From NCBI RefSeq assembly GCF_026965555.1, contig NZ_CP114040.1:9522001-9586000 (forward strand): a stretch of DNA of 64,000 nucleotides, given 5' to 3'. Below, one piece after another: positions 27,948-36,741 of the stretch. Both the position numbers and the translations under genes were made by a program. Positions within the stretch are counted from its first letter, which is position 1; every line of letters begins with the position of its first letter. This DNA is from Nannocystis punicea (GTDB lineage: Bacteria > Myxococcota_A > Polyangia > Nannocystales > Nannocystaceae). The notes beneath the pieces are model-generated. The model made no database searches. It was not told where the DNA came from and saw nothing but the letters and a program-made list of their open reading frames with translations.

Positions 27948-30104
27948 ATGGCAGGGCTTGCATCTATTCTCGCGTTGATCGGCAACCGTCCGGTCTACAC
28001 CTTCAGGGTCGACGGCCTCGACGTCGAGGCCCGCGTGCTGCGGTTCACCGGCCAGGAAGGCGTGAGCGCGCTGTACGAGTTTCGCATCGAGCTGGCGTGC
28101 CCGCACATGCTCGAGGTCGATCAGATGGTCGGCAAGACCGGCGTGCTCGAGGTCGCCGGCGTCGACGAGCCGCGGTTCGTCCACGGGATCGTCGCCCACG
28201 CCGAGTACGTCGGCGAGAGCCGCGAGTTCGCCCTGTTCGCGATCACTCTGGTGCCGCGGGTGTGGCGGCTGACGCTGCGCCAGGACTGCCGGATCTTCCA
28301 GGAGCAGCGCACGTCCGACATCATTCGCGCGGTGCTCGAGGTGGCCGGCTTCAAGCCGAGCGCGTACCGGTTCGACATCGTCGCCTCGTACTCCCCGCGG
28401 AACTACTGCGTGCAGTACCGCGAGAGCGACTGGGACTTCATCAGCCGCCTGCTCGAGGAGGACGGCCTCTTCTATTACTTCGAGCACGAGGAGGACAAGC
28501 ACGTCCTGGTGATGTCCGACCACAAGGGCACGCACCGGCCGATCCCCGGCGACCCCGAGGTGTGGTGGAACAGCGAGGACGGGCACGTCGAGGATCGCGA
28601 GCACATCCACGAGTTCCGCTTCGGCCAGCACATCCGCTCCGGCAAGGCCAGCCTGCGCGACTTCTACTTCCCGACCCCCGACGCGGGCATGGAGGTGCGC
28701 GCCGAGGCCAAGCAGGACACCGACCTCGAGGTCTACGACTACCCGGGCGAGTACCGCTTCGCCAGCGGCGGCGACCCCGACCGCGGCCCGGGCATCGCCA
28801 AGAACCGGCTCGAGGCGCTGCAGGCGACCCGCCGCAGCGGCGCCGGCAAGGGCGACTGCATGCGCCTCGTGCCCGGCTACGCCTTCACCCTCACCAACCA
28901 CCGGCGCAGCGAGTTGAACGGCGAGTACACGCTCCTCACCGTGCGGCACCGCGGCGAGCAGCCGCAGGTGCTCGACCAGGACGCCACCAGCGACGCCGCC
29001 TTCGTCTACGAGTCGCGCTTCACCTGCATCGAACGGGCGACGATCTACCGCCCGCCGCGGACCACCGCGCGGCCGTTCGTGCGCGGCCTGCAGTCGGCCG
29101 TGGTCACCGGCCCGCCCGGCGAGGAGGTCCACGTCGACGATCAGGGCCGCGTCATGGTCCAGTTCCACTGGGACCGCCAGGGCCAGTTCGACGATCACAG
29201 CAGCTGCTGGATCCGCGTCAGCCAGCTGTGGGCCGGCGCCGGCTGGGGCGCCATGTTCATCCCGCGGATCGGCCACGAGGTTTTGGTCGACTTCCTCGAG
29301 GGCGACCCCGACAAGCCGATCATCACCGGCCGCGTCTACCACGGCAACAACCACGTGCCCTACCCGCTGCCGGCCGAGAAGACCAAGAGCACGATCAAGT
29401 CGGAGAGCTCGCTCGGCGGCGGCGGCTACAACGAGTTCCGCTACGAGGACCTCAAGGGCTCGGAGCAGATCTTCATGCACGCCGAGCGCGACCTCGACAT
29501 CCACGTCAACCATGACCGGATGGAGAACGTGCTGCACGACCGCCACCTGCGGGTCGGCGACGCGGTCAACGGCGAGAAGGTCGGCGACTTCAACGAGCTG
29601 GTGATGCGCGACCGCCACGTCCGCGTCGACCGCCACCGCCACGAGCACATCGGCGGCGACGCCTTCGTGCACGTCGGCGGCATCGACGGCGACGGCAACC
29701 AGCACGTCATCATCGACAAGCACCAGTACACTCTGGTCCGCGTCGACCGCCACGACCACGTCGAGGGCTCGGCGATGGCCAAGGTCGACAAGACGACCTC
29801 GCTGACCGTCGGCGACGAGGCGCACCTCAAGGTCGGCAGCAAGACCGCGCTCGAGTCGGGCGCCGAGGTCCACGTCAAGGCGCCGACGATCGTCATCGAG
29901 GCCGGCACCGGGATCACCGTCAAGGGCCCGGGCGGCTTCATCACCATCGACGCCTCGGGCGTGGTGATCCAGGGCCGCCTGGTCAAGGTCAACTCGGGCG
30001 GCGCCGCGCTGGCGGGCAGCGGCTGCGCCCCGATCGCCCCCGAGGACGCGCGCCCGGCCGAGCCCGTCTCGCCGAAGCCGGCCGACCGCGGAGCGGAGAC
30101 CTGA
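27948..30104 (+). CDS. vgrG: VgrG, type VI secretion spike protein
   Basis: The product is 718 residues from ATG 27948, behind a GGGGAGGGGG ribosome site; the frame is open earlier but without family similarity. The N-terminal gp27-like part reads LRFTGQEGVSALYEFRIEL, RVWRLTLRQDCRIFQEQ, YCVQYRESDWDFISRLLEEDGLFYYFEH. The gp5-like OB part is EEVHVDDQGRVMVQFHWDRQG...WIRVSQLWAGAGWGAMFIPRIGHEVLVDFLEGDPDKPIITGRVYHG. A long repetitive beta-needle follows, ending in a Pro-rich tail. It forms the trimeric tip that carries PAAR and effectors. PAAR gene follows 3 bases after the stop. Confidence 0.95.
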   Translation: MAGLASILALIGNRPVYTFRVDGLDVEARVLRFTGQEGVSALYEFRIELACPHMLEVDQMVGKTGVLEVAGVDEPRFVHGIVAHAEYVGESREFALFAITLVPRVWRLTLRQDCRIFQEQRTSDIIRAVLEVAGFKPSAYRFDIVASYSPRNYCVQYRESDWDFISRLLEEDGLFYYFEHEEDKHVLVMSDHKGTHRPIPGDPEVWWNSEDGHVEDREHIHEFRFGQHIRSGKASLRDFYFPTPDAGMEVRAEAKQDTDLEVYDYPGEYRFASGGDPDRGPGIAKNRLEALQATRRSGAGKGDCMRLVPGYAFTLTNHRRSELNGEYTLLTVRHRGEQPQVLDQDATSDAAFVYESRFTCIERATIYRPPRTTARPFVRGLQSAVVTGPPGEEVHVDDQGRVMVQFHWDRQGQFDDHSSCWIRVSQLWAGAGWGAMFIPRIGHEVLVDFLEGDPDKPIITGRVYHGNNHVPYPLPAEKTKSTIKSESSLGGGGYNEFRYEDLKGSEQIFMHAERDLDIHVNHDRMENVLHDRHLRVGDAVNGEKVGDFNELVMRDRHVRVDRHRHEHIGGDAFVHVGGIDGDGNQHVIIDKHQYTLVRVDRHDHVEGSAMAKVDKTTSLTVGDEAHLKVGSKTALESGAEVHVKAPTIVIEAGTGITVKGPGGFITIDASGVVIQGRLVKVNSGGAALAGSGCAPIAPEDARPAEPVSPKPADRGAET

Positions 30105-30107
30105 GCC

Positions 30108-32252
30108 ATGCCCCCGAGCGCACGCATCACGGACGGACACACCTGCCCCGTGCACGGCGGCGGGCCGGTCTGCGTCGGCGACGCGACCATCATCGTCGGC
30201 AATGTCCCTGCGGCCAGGTTGGGCGATGGCCTCATCTGCCCGTGCGGCCCCGACCTCATCTCGCAGGGCGAGAACACGGTGATCTTCGGCAACATGCCGG
30301 CCGCGCGCCTCGGCGACGCCACCGCCCACGGCGGCGCGCTGGCGCAGGGCTGCCCGACGGTGCTGATCGGCTCGACGGCGCAGACCGAGGCGCTCAAGAC
30401 CGACAAGCCGTTCTGCGAGAAGTGCCCGTACGAGCAGCGGCCGCCCGAGCTCGAGGGCTTCCCGCCGGTCATCATCGACGCGCACATGCACATCCAGAGC
30501 GGCAACTGCGCCCCGCTGCCGCCGCTGCGGGCCAAGGCCATGGGGCTGCGCATCGATCGCGGCACCGTCAACTTCATGGCCGGCGTGCCGATCCTCAGCT
30601 CGCTGATGGTCGGCGACATGGGGGAGGTCGCGCCGGAGCCGACCCACGTGGTCGGCGAGCGCCTCATCAGCGAGAACAACGGCATCGACTTCCTCGCCGG
30701 CGGCGCCGGCGGCTACTTCGTCGGCGTCTCGATCGTGCTGACGATGGACATGGACTTCTGCCACCTCGACGGCTACGACGGCCTGCACATCTATCAAGAG
30801 GACGAGGAGGGCCGCCGCTGGTACGCCAACCGCAAGGACGGCACCCAGCGCTACGAGGAGTGCCGGCGGGTCTACCTCGACAGCAACGAAGACCTGCCGA
30901 TGGACTACGAGGAGGGTGAGACGCAGCCGCAGGAGGGCCCGCTCGAGAGCTCGCGCCAGTTCGACCGCTACATCAAGGACCAGCGCTCCAACTGCTACGA
31001 GACGTGGCGCCAGCAGCGGCGCCGCACCGAGATGGTCGCCGCGCAGAACCCCCTGCGCCTGCTCCCGCTCTACCACTTCGAGCCGCGCCGCTACATCACG
31101 CTGGAGAAGCCCGACGCCCCGTTCAAGGCCCTGGTCGAGAACGGCGGCCTCTACGTCGGCCTCAAGATGTACACCTCGCAGGGCTACATGCCCAAGGAGT
31201 CGACCGAGCGCGGCAAGAAGACCGGCGAGGTCACCCGCGCCTTCTTCAGCCGGCTAGCGAGCGAGAACCTGCCGCTCCAGACCCACTGCACCCCGGAGGG
31301 CTGGTACACCCACCACCGCACGCTCTACATCGACCTCGCCAGCGACGAGGTGCGCGAGCAGTACAAGCACCCGGTCGACGGCTCGCTCGACGACCGCGAG
31401 CGCATGCAGTACTTCCAGGACCACTTCGTGCACCCGGAGGCGTGGCGCCTGGTGATGCAGGACAACCCGTCGCTGCGCCTGTGCCTGGCCCACTGGGCCT
31501 CCGACAAGAACCTGTGGCGCGACTCGGTCGCCGACTTCAAGAAGCCGGTGATGACGCGCGCCGAGCTGCGCGAGTTCCAGAAGTGGGCGATCGACCGCAA
31601 CGGCTCGCGGTACTACCGCAACCTGCACGAGCTGTGGTCCGAGTCGCCGTTCGCCGGCAAGGCGATGCCCTCCGTCGACGCCAAGGACACCATCTACGCC
31701 AAGAGCTGGATCCGCAGCATCGTCGAGCTGTGCGGCGAGTACCCCAACTTCTACACCGACCTGTCCTACCTGCCGATCTTCGAGAAGTACCCGGCCTGGG
31801 GCGGCGAAGACGTGCCCTACTGGCACCAGTTGGTCGAGATCTTGCGCGAATACCCGTACATGGTCGACAAGCTGATGTTCGGCACCGACTGGTACATGAT
31901 CCTGATGGACAAGCTCGGCTACCGCAAATGGTACGAGGAGACCATCAAGTCGCTCGAGCAGGTGTCGGAGGCGCTCGAGGGCCAGTGGAGCGCGCACTAC
32001 CTGTTCCACCAGTTCGCGCTGATCAACCCGATCAAGTTCTACCGGCTCGACAAGATCGTCGACAAGCTCAAGGTCAACCTCACCACCGCCATCAACAACC
32101 TCGACGGCGGTGACAAGGCCAGGATGCTGTCCGACCTCGAGCGCCGCCACCAGGTGCTCGCGGCCGCGTGCGACCAGGCCCGCCTGTCGCGGATGCAGAG
32201 CGCGGTCAAGCAGGGCCCGCTGCGCTTCACCGGCCCGGAGGGCTGGCAGTGA
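30108..32252 (+). CDS. PAAR-amidohydrolase fusion, predicted T6SS effector
   Basis: The product has 714 residues. Residues 1-87 are a PAAR domain (VPAARLGD and MPAARLGD repeats, TDGHTCPVHGGGP, GCPTVLIG) that would cap the VgrG needle. A Cys pair (FCEKCPY) links to a TIM-barrel like amidohydrolase-2. The metal ligands are in order: HxH at His126/His128 (IIDAHMHI), His393 (LQTHCT), His462 (LAHWA) and Asp594 (FGTDW). The enzyme would hydrolyse or decarboxylate an unknown substrate in a target cell. It is the second gene of the vgrG operon and overlaps the next gene by 4 bases. I know of no described effector of this type. Confidence 0.85.
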   Translation: MPPSARITDGHTCPVHGGGPVCVGDATIIVGNVPAARLGDGLICPCGPDLISQGENTVIFGNMPAARLGDATAHGGALAQGCPTVLIGSTAQTEALKTDKPFCEKCPYEQRPPELEGFPPVIIDAHMHIQSGNCAPLPPLRAKAMGLRIDRGTVNFMAGVPILSSLMVGDMGEVAPEPTHVVGERLISENNGIDFLAGGAGGYFVGVSIVLTMDMDFCHLDGYDGLHIYQEDEEGRRWYANRKDGTQRYEECRRVYLDSNEDLPMDYEEGETQPQEGPLESSRQFDRYIKDQRSNCYETWRQQRRRTEMVAAQNPLRLLPLYHFEPRRYITLEKPDAPFKALVENGGLYVGLKMYTSQGYMPKESTERGKKTGEVTRAFFSRLASENLPLQTHCTPEGWYTHHRTLYIDLASDEVREQYKHPVDGSLDDRERMQYFQDHFVHPEAWRLVMQDNPSLRLCLAHWASDKNLWRDSVADFKKPVMTRAELREFQKWAIDRNGSRYYRNLHELWSESPFAGKAMPSVDAKDTIYAKSWIRSIVELCGEYPNFYTDLSYLPIFEKYPAWGGEDVPYWHQLVEILREYPYMVDKLMFGTDWYMILMDKLGYRKWYEETIKSLEQVSEALEGQWSAHYLFHQFALINPIKFYRLDKIVDKLKVNLTTAINNLDGGDKARMLSDLERRHQVLAAACDQARLSRMQSAVKQGPLRFTGPEGWQ

Positions 32253-33307
32253 TCGTCCAGCCCGGCCCCGACGTCGAGCGCCGCGAGCTGCTCGCGGTCG
32301 TCTTCCACAACTACCCGCTCGACGACGCCCTCGTCGCCTGCGTGGTCCCGGTCGGCACCCCGGGCGCGGCCGCAGTGATCTCCTACGAGAACGCGCTGTG
32401 CTCGCTCCACGTCGACGAGCACGGCGCGGCGATCCGCGACCACATCACCGACGTGGTCCCGGCGATCGCCACCGGCGACCTCGCCCCGGTCCACCCGGCC
32501 ATGCCCGGGCCGGTGTGCACCTACCTGCAGATGCGGCGCATGGTCCGCTACGACCTGGCCCACCGCGCCACCCAGCAGCTGCGCATGCTCCACGGCGACA
32601 ACGCGCTCATCGCCGGCGCCTGGCTCTCGGGACAGGAGCAGCGCCTGGCCGTGCAAGTCGAGGACACCAGCCAGTACGACGACGGCGGCGTGGTGCTCGG
32701 CCGCGTCGAGGTGTTCGACCTCGCCGCCGGCCGCCGCCTCGGCGCCGCGCCGCTGCCGAAGCCGCGCGACGCCGGCCAGGGCTGGGCGGCCGGCGCCGAC
32801 GTGGTGGCGATCGCCCGGGACGGCGGCCTCGCGGTGTTCGACGCGGCGATGCAGCCGCTCCCCGAGCACCCGCTGGTCCGCGCCGCCCGGGCCGCCCTCG
32901 CCGAGGCCGGCGCCTCCGAGGTGCACGCGCTGCGGATCCACCCGTCGCAGCCGCTCGCGGTGCTGGCGGCCTGCACCGCCGACGTGATGGGCGTCCGTGA
33001 CTTCACCCTCCACCGCGTCACGTGGAGCGCGACCGGGGACCCGCTGGTGCGCCGCCTCGCCAAGCTGCACTCCGTCGGCGACCTCGGCTTCGGCGCGTTC
33101 GCCCCCGCCGGCGACGCCCTCGACGTCCGGATCGCCACCGGCGGCGTCACCTGGATGATGCTGGCCGTCGGCCCGCACGCCCTGCTCGACCTCGGCCCCT
33201 CGCGCGGCCTGCAGGGCGCCGGCTGGTCCGGCCCGCGCCGCTTCCTCGCGTTCGAGCGCGGCACGGCCCAGATCGTCGTGTGGAACCTGCCCGAAGGGAC
33301 AGCATGA
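32249..33307 (+). CDS. Unknown protein of the T6SS operon (immunity or adaptor candidate)
   Basis: The 352-residue product starts with GTG inside the stop of the PAAR fusion (GTGA) and its own stop overlaps the next ATG (ATGA). It has no signal or membrane segment. Repeated short beta-like stretches (VVLGRVEVFDLAAGRRL, AGADVVAIARDGGLAVFD, FDAAMQPLPEHP, RFLAFERGTAQIVVWNL) suggest a WD40-like or other propeller. The tight coupling makes it either the cognate immunity protein of the hydrolase or part of effector loading. No family recognised. Confidence 0.7.
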   Translation: MIVQPGPDVERRELLAVVFHNYPLDDALVACVVPVGTPGAAAVISYENALCSLHVDEHGAAIRDHITDVVPAIATGDLAPVHPAMPGPVCTYLQMRRMVRYDLAHRATQQLRMLHGDNALIAGAWLSGQEQRLAVQVEDTSQYDDGGVVLGRVEVFDLAAGRRLGAAPLPKPRDAGQGWAAGADVVAIARDGGLAVFDAAMQPLPEHPLVRAARAALAEAGASEVHALRIHPSQPLAVLAACTADVMGVRDFTLHRVTWSATGDPLVRRLAKLHSVGDLGFGAFAPAGDALDVRIATGGVTWMMLAVGPHALLDLGPSRGLQGAGWSGPRRFLAFERGTAQIVVWNLPEGTA

Positions 33308-34143
33308 GCGCGAGCCGGCGCGGCATCCTCGAGCTGTGTTGGGGCCCGCAGCAGGGCGCGAAGGCGATCGTCACCCCCGGCAGGAGCCTGACGATCGGCC
33401 GCGACCCGGGCGCGGCGCTCGTCCTCGACGACCCGACCGTCGCGCCGCAGCACGCCGCCGTCGAGTGGGACGGCGAGCAGGCCCGCCTGCGCCACCTCGG
33501 CGGCCCGGCGCTGACCTTGCTCTCGGGACAGGCGGTGACGACCGCGGCGCCGCTGGCCCACGGCGAGTGGATCCGCGTCGGCGGCACCGACCTCACCTTC
33601 CACGTCGAGGCGCTCACGCCGTGCCCGTGGTCGCGCGAGCCGGCCGACGAGGCGGCCGCCGAGGCGGCGCTGACGGCCCTGCAGCGCGTCCACGGCCCGC
33701 TGTTCGCCGTGCTCGACACCGCCTGCGAGCCGCGGATCGCCGAGCTCGTGCGCGAGTCGACGGCGCCGTGGCGCTCGCTGTTCGACGGCGTCGAGGGCGC
33801 CCGCCTCGCCGACGCCGCCCCGCACGTGGTCTCGCTGTCGGCCGACCCGCGCCTGCGCGCCGACCTGGTGCGCGAGGGCTGGGGCTACCGCTGGGGCGTG
33901 CTGCTCGTCAGCGACAAGTCGCTGTTCGAGGTCCGCCAGCACCTGCGCAAGTTCCTCCTGGTCCAGCGCGAGGGCGAACCGGAGCCGACCTACTTCCGCT
34001 TCTACGACCCCGACGTCCTGCGCGTCTTCCTCGACAGCTGCACCCCGACCGAGCTGGCGCAGTGGTTCGGCAACGTCGTCCGCTGCCACCTCGGCGAGGA
34101 CCTCGACAGCCCGACCGGCTGGTGGCGCGTCGACGCTCGCTGA
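33304..34143 (+). CDS. FHA-DUF4123 fusion, T6SS effector chaperone-like
   Basis: The 279-residue product has an N-terminal FHA-like domain (ILELCWGPQQGAKAIVTPG, LTIGRDPGAALVLDDPTVAPQHAAVEW, GEWIRVGGTDLTFHV). The phosphothreonine-contact GR is present, but the usual SRxH is PQH, so phospho-binding is doubtful. Residues about 125-279 resemble DUF4123 (PLFAVLDTACEPRIAELV, WGVLLVSDKSLFEVRQHLRKFLLVQ, TYFRFYDPDVLRVFLDSC), the Tap/TEC chaperones that load effectors on VgrG. It is the last gene of the operon. Confidence 0.85.
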   Translation: MSASRRGILELCWGPQQGAKAIVTPGRSLTIGRDPGAALVLDDPTVAPQHAAVEWDGEQARLRHLGGPALTLLSGQAVTTAAPLAHGEWIRVGGTDLTFHVEALTPCPWSREPADEAAAEAALTALQRVHGPLFAVLDTACEPRIAELVRESTAPWRSLFDGVEGARLADAAPHVVSLSADPRLRADLVREGWGYRWGVLLVSDKSLFEVRQHLRKFLLVQREGEPEPTYFRFYDPDVLRVFLDSCTPTELAQWFGNVVRCHLGEDLDSPTGWWRVDAR

Positions 34144-34181
34144 GTGCCGGCGGGCGATCGGCGAGCGCCTATCCCTTCAAT

Positions 34182-34199
34182 CATGTCCGAATAGACATG
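34182..34199. repeat. Palindrome after the T6SS operon
   Basis: CATGTC, loop CGAATA, GACATG, 38 bases after the FHA-DUF4123 stop and before the 3' end of the convergent gene at 34349. Placement suggests a bidirectional terminator; the loop is 6 rather than 4 bases. Confidence 0.6.
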
Positions 34200-34348
34200 T
34201 CCGTACTGGCACGGCAGCGAGCGCGGCGCCGCGGATCCTGCCGCCGGATCGACACATCCCGACCCCGAGCGGGCGCTCGTTCACGCAGGAGACGCTGCGC
34301 CGGCGACCAGGCGAGGATCACCGGCGGCGCGTGCGAGCCGGTGCCGGC

Positions 34349-35347
34349 CTACTCTGCGACCGGCCCGCTCTCTTCGATCGCTCGCGAGCCGAGGGCCAGC
34401 ACCCGGCCGTCGGTCGCGTCGATCTCGACCTCCAGCGCGCTCGCTCGCCGCGGTGGCGTCCCTCGCGGACCGCGTCGGAACGTGAAGGTGCCCTCGAACC
34501 GGGCCACGTAGACCTCGCGGTCGTCGGCCACGGTCGAGGACCGCCCTGCGCGGCGCGCAGCGACCGCGTCCCCGTGGGTCGTGGTCTCGAGCGCGACGAG
34601 CCGCGCCTGGGAATCACCCGTCGCAGCGGCTGCGACGCGCGCGATCGCCTCGGCCTCGGAGCGCGCCAGGAACGGTCCGCCGGAGGCTCCGGGGCCCGTC
34701 GCCGGCCGACCCTCCGGCAGGCCCGCGTCGACGCGCGGCGCGTCCTTCACCTCGACCGCTCCGCCGCTCGCGGCCTGCCCGAGGACGCCGAGCTGAATCC
34801 ACTGGAAAGTCAGCGGGTCCTCCTGTCCGCGGCTGATCGCGTCCGGCTGCGCGGTCCAGGGCTGCCAGCCGTTCCGGGTCTGGAAAGACATCTCGGCCGG
34901 GTTGGTGGCCGTGAGCACGTTGTTGGCGCTGGTCATCTCGCCGCCCACGTTGATCTCGGTCCCTAGCGGCGGCTGGGGGGACCATCCCCAGGTCTCTCCG
35001 TCGACGACGACTGTCCACTCGTCGCCGACGACCTTCGCCTGGTAGGCGTGCTGGGTGCCCGGAGGACCCACGGGCTCGCCGACGACGTATTCGTAGTAGA
35101 CCCCGGAGATACCCTCGGCCCAGTAGAGGGCAGTGACGTTCTGCCCGCCGAATCCCTGCGTGTAGCCGACCTCGACCCACGAACGGATTCCGGACGGGCT
35201 GAATATCCGCGTCCAGAGCGCGCAGAGGGTGAAGCCCCCGCTCCCCGCGTCGGTCGTGGTGTACGGCGCAGGGTTCAACCACTGCGCGAAGGCGCCGATC
35301 AGCGGATCGTCGTCGGGTTGAAAGATGCCGATCCCATAGATGGTCAT
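34349..35347 (-). CDS. Unknown protein
   Basis: The 332-residue product starts at ATG 35347 behind GGAGGAG, a strong ribosome site. No signal peptide is visible. The N-terminal two thirds are beta-rich with many aromatics (WVEVGYTQGF, YWAEGISGVYYEYVVG, VVVDGETWGW), suggesting a jelly-roll or lectin-like fold. The C-terminal third is a mixed segment starting at FLARSEAEAIARV and ending in TFTFRRGPRGTPPRR and EIDATDGRVLAL, like a PepSY-type domain. I recognise no family with confidence. It converges with the T6SS operon. Confidence 0.6.
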   Translation of the reverse strand: MTIYGIGIFQPDDDPLIGAFAQWLNPAPYTTTDAGSGGFTLCALWTRIFSPSGIRSWVEVGYTQGFGGQNVTALYWAEGISGVYYEYVVGEPVGPPGTQHAYQAKVVGDEWTVVVDGETWGWSPQPPLGTEINVGGEMTSANNVLTATNPAEMSFQTRNGWQPWTAQPDAISRGQEDPLTFQWIQLGVLGQAASGGAVEVKDAPRVDAGLPEGRPATGPGASGGPFLARSEAEAIARVAAAATGDSQARLVALETTTHGDAVAARRAGRSSTVADDREVYVARFEGTFTFRRGPRGTPPRRASALEVEIDATDGRVLALGSRAIEESGPVAE

Positions 35348-35642
35348 TGTCTCCTCCGATCGGAGGATCGGACCCTGACGAACCCGAAGAGTCAAGCCGC
35401 GCGGAGCCCCCTGGATGACGCGGCGGCGAGCCGAATGGGCCGAGCACTGCATACCGTCGATTCGGCATGGTCAGGAATGCCCATGTCCGCCGATTGGTCC
35501 ATGAACGGCGTCCTCGACGATTGCTGCTCGACCGCGCGAGCCCACCGTCGCGACTTACTGTCCTTTATCACAGGTTCGAAGAGCCATGTCGCTCGCCGTG
35601 CCGAGTGGACCGGCGGCCGCGCGACGCCGCCGGACCGGCGGT

Positions 35643-36677
35643 TCACACCGCGATCACCACCTTGCCCTGAGTGTGCCCCTCGGCCACGTGCCCCAGCGCG
35701 GCCGCGGCCTCGGCGAGCGGGTACTGCCGCTCGATCACCGGGCGGAGCGCCCCGGCCGCGACCAGCGACGCCAGGAACTCGAGGTCGGCCCGCCGCGGCG
35801 CGGCCATCAGCGACGTCATCCGCGGCCCCGGGAGCATGTTCCGCACCGACAGCGCCGCCAGGCGGAACATCGGCCCGAACCACTCGCTGCCCCCGCCCGC
35901 CGAGGCCACGTACACCCCGGTCGGCGTGAGCAGCGAGCGGCAGGCGGCGAGCGGGCGGTCGCCGACCAGGTCGAGCACGACGTCGTAGCGCTCCGGACGC
36001 GCGACGTAGTCTTCGCGGGTGTAGTCGACGACCCGGTCGGCGCCGATCGACCTGACCTTTTCGACATGTCGCCTGCTGCACACCGCGGTCACCTCGGCCC
36101 CGAGCGCCCTGGCGATCTGCACCGCCATGGTGCCGACCCCGCCCGACGCGCCGACGATCAGCGCGCGCTGGCCGGCCTGCAGCTTGCCGGCGTCGCGCAG
36201 GCCCTGCAGGGCGGTCATGCCGGACACCGGCAGCGCGGCCGCCTCGGCGAAGCTCGTGCCGGTCGGGATCGCCGCCAGCTGCTGCGCCGGCGCGGCCACG
36301 TACTCGGCGAACCCTTGGGTCACCTGGCCGAACACCGCGTCGCCCGGCGCGAAGCCGGTGACCCGCGGTCCGACCGCCTCGACCACCCCCGCCACCTCCT
36401 GCCCGGGCACGCGCCGCCCCGGCCGGCGCAGCCCGAACATCAGGCGCAGCAGGTACGGCTTGCCCGTCAGCAGGAACACGTCGCCCTTGCACACCGACGC
36501 CGCGTGCACCCGCACCAGCACCTCGTCGTCGCCCGCGACCGGCCGGGCGACCTCCTCGATCCGCAGCACGTCGGGCCCGCCGTAGGCCGGCTGGACGACC
36601 GCGCGCATGCTCGCGGGGAGGGCCTGGGCGGCCGGTCGGGGGTGGATGGAAGCGCTCGCGCTGTTCGCTGGGGTCAT
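35643..36677 (-). CDS. Zinc-independent MDR oxidoreductase
   Basis: The 344-residue product is a medium-chain dehydrogenase/reductase: MRAVVQPAYGGPDVLRIEEVARP at the start of the GroES-like domain, VPGQEVAGVVEAVG, and the NAD(P) loop IVGASGGVGTMAVQIARALGAEVTAV. The structural-zinc Cys cluster is absent and the catalytic His of GHE is Gln, so it is a quinone-oxidoreductase-like enzyme. GGAGA lies 6 bases before ATG 36677; a second start at 36608 would begin directly at the domain. It is divergent from a TetR gene with two shared operators, so it is the probable repressed target. Confidence 0.85.
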   Translation of the reverse strand: MTPANSASASIHPRPAAQALPASMRAVVQPAYGGPDVLRIEEVARPVAGDDEVLVRVHAASVCKGDVFLLTGKPYLLRLMFGLRRPGRRVPGQEVAGVVEAVGPRVTGFAPGDAVFGQVTQGFAEYVAAPAQQLAAIPTGTSFAEAAALPVSGMTALQGLRDAGKLQAGQRALIVGASGGVGTMAVQIARALGAEVTAVCSRRHVEKVRSIGADRVVDYTREDYVARPERYDVVLDLVGDRPLAACRSLLTPTGVYVASAGGGSEWFGPMFRLAALSVRNMLPGPRMTSLMAAPRRADLEFLASLVAAGALRPVIERQYPLAEAAAALGHVAEGHTQGKVVIAV

Positions 36678-36692
36678 GTCGTCTCCGCCGGT

Positions 36693-36741
36693 ACTTACGC
36701 TGTAAGTTGACCGCCCAGGGATTTAAGCTTACAGCGTAAGT
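36693..36741. promoter_or_regulatory. Two TetR operators
   Basis: ACTTACGCTGTAAGT (36693-36707) and CTTACAGCGTAAGT (36728-36741) are the same site in opposite orientation, each an imperfect palindrome with 3 central bases. One is 15 bases from the oxidoreductase start, and the other ends at the base before the TetR ATG, so one protein can block both divergent genes. Confidence 0.85.

Noticed and set aside
27843..31076. 1077-residue minus-strand open frame across vgrG and the PAAR fusion
   Set aside because: Composition-driven antisense of clear VgrG and PAAR coding sequence; no motif of its own.
35567..35590. tRNA candidate near GGTTCGAA
   Set aside because: A T-loop-like string only; no acceptor stem, anticodon arm or CCA-type 3' end pairs around it.
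35348..35642. Possible gene between the unknown 332-residue protein and the oxidoreductase
   Set aside because: No frame with start, ribosome site and plausible composition; only a loose CATGTCC...GGTCCATG pairing is visible.
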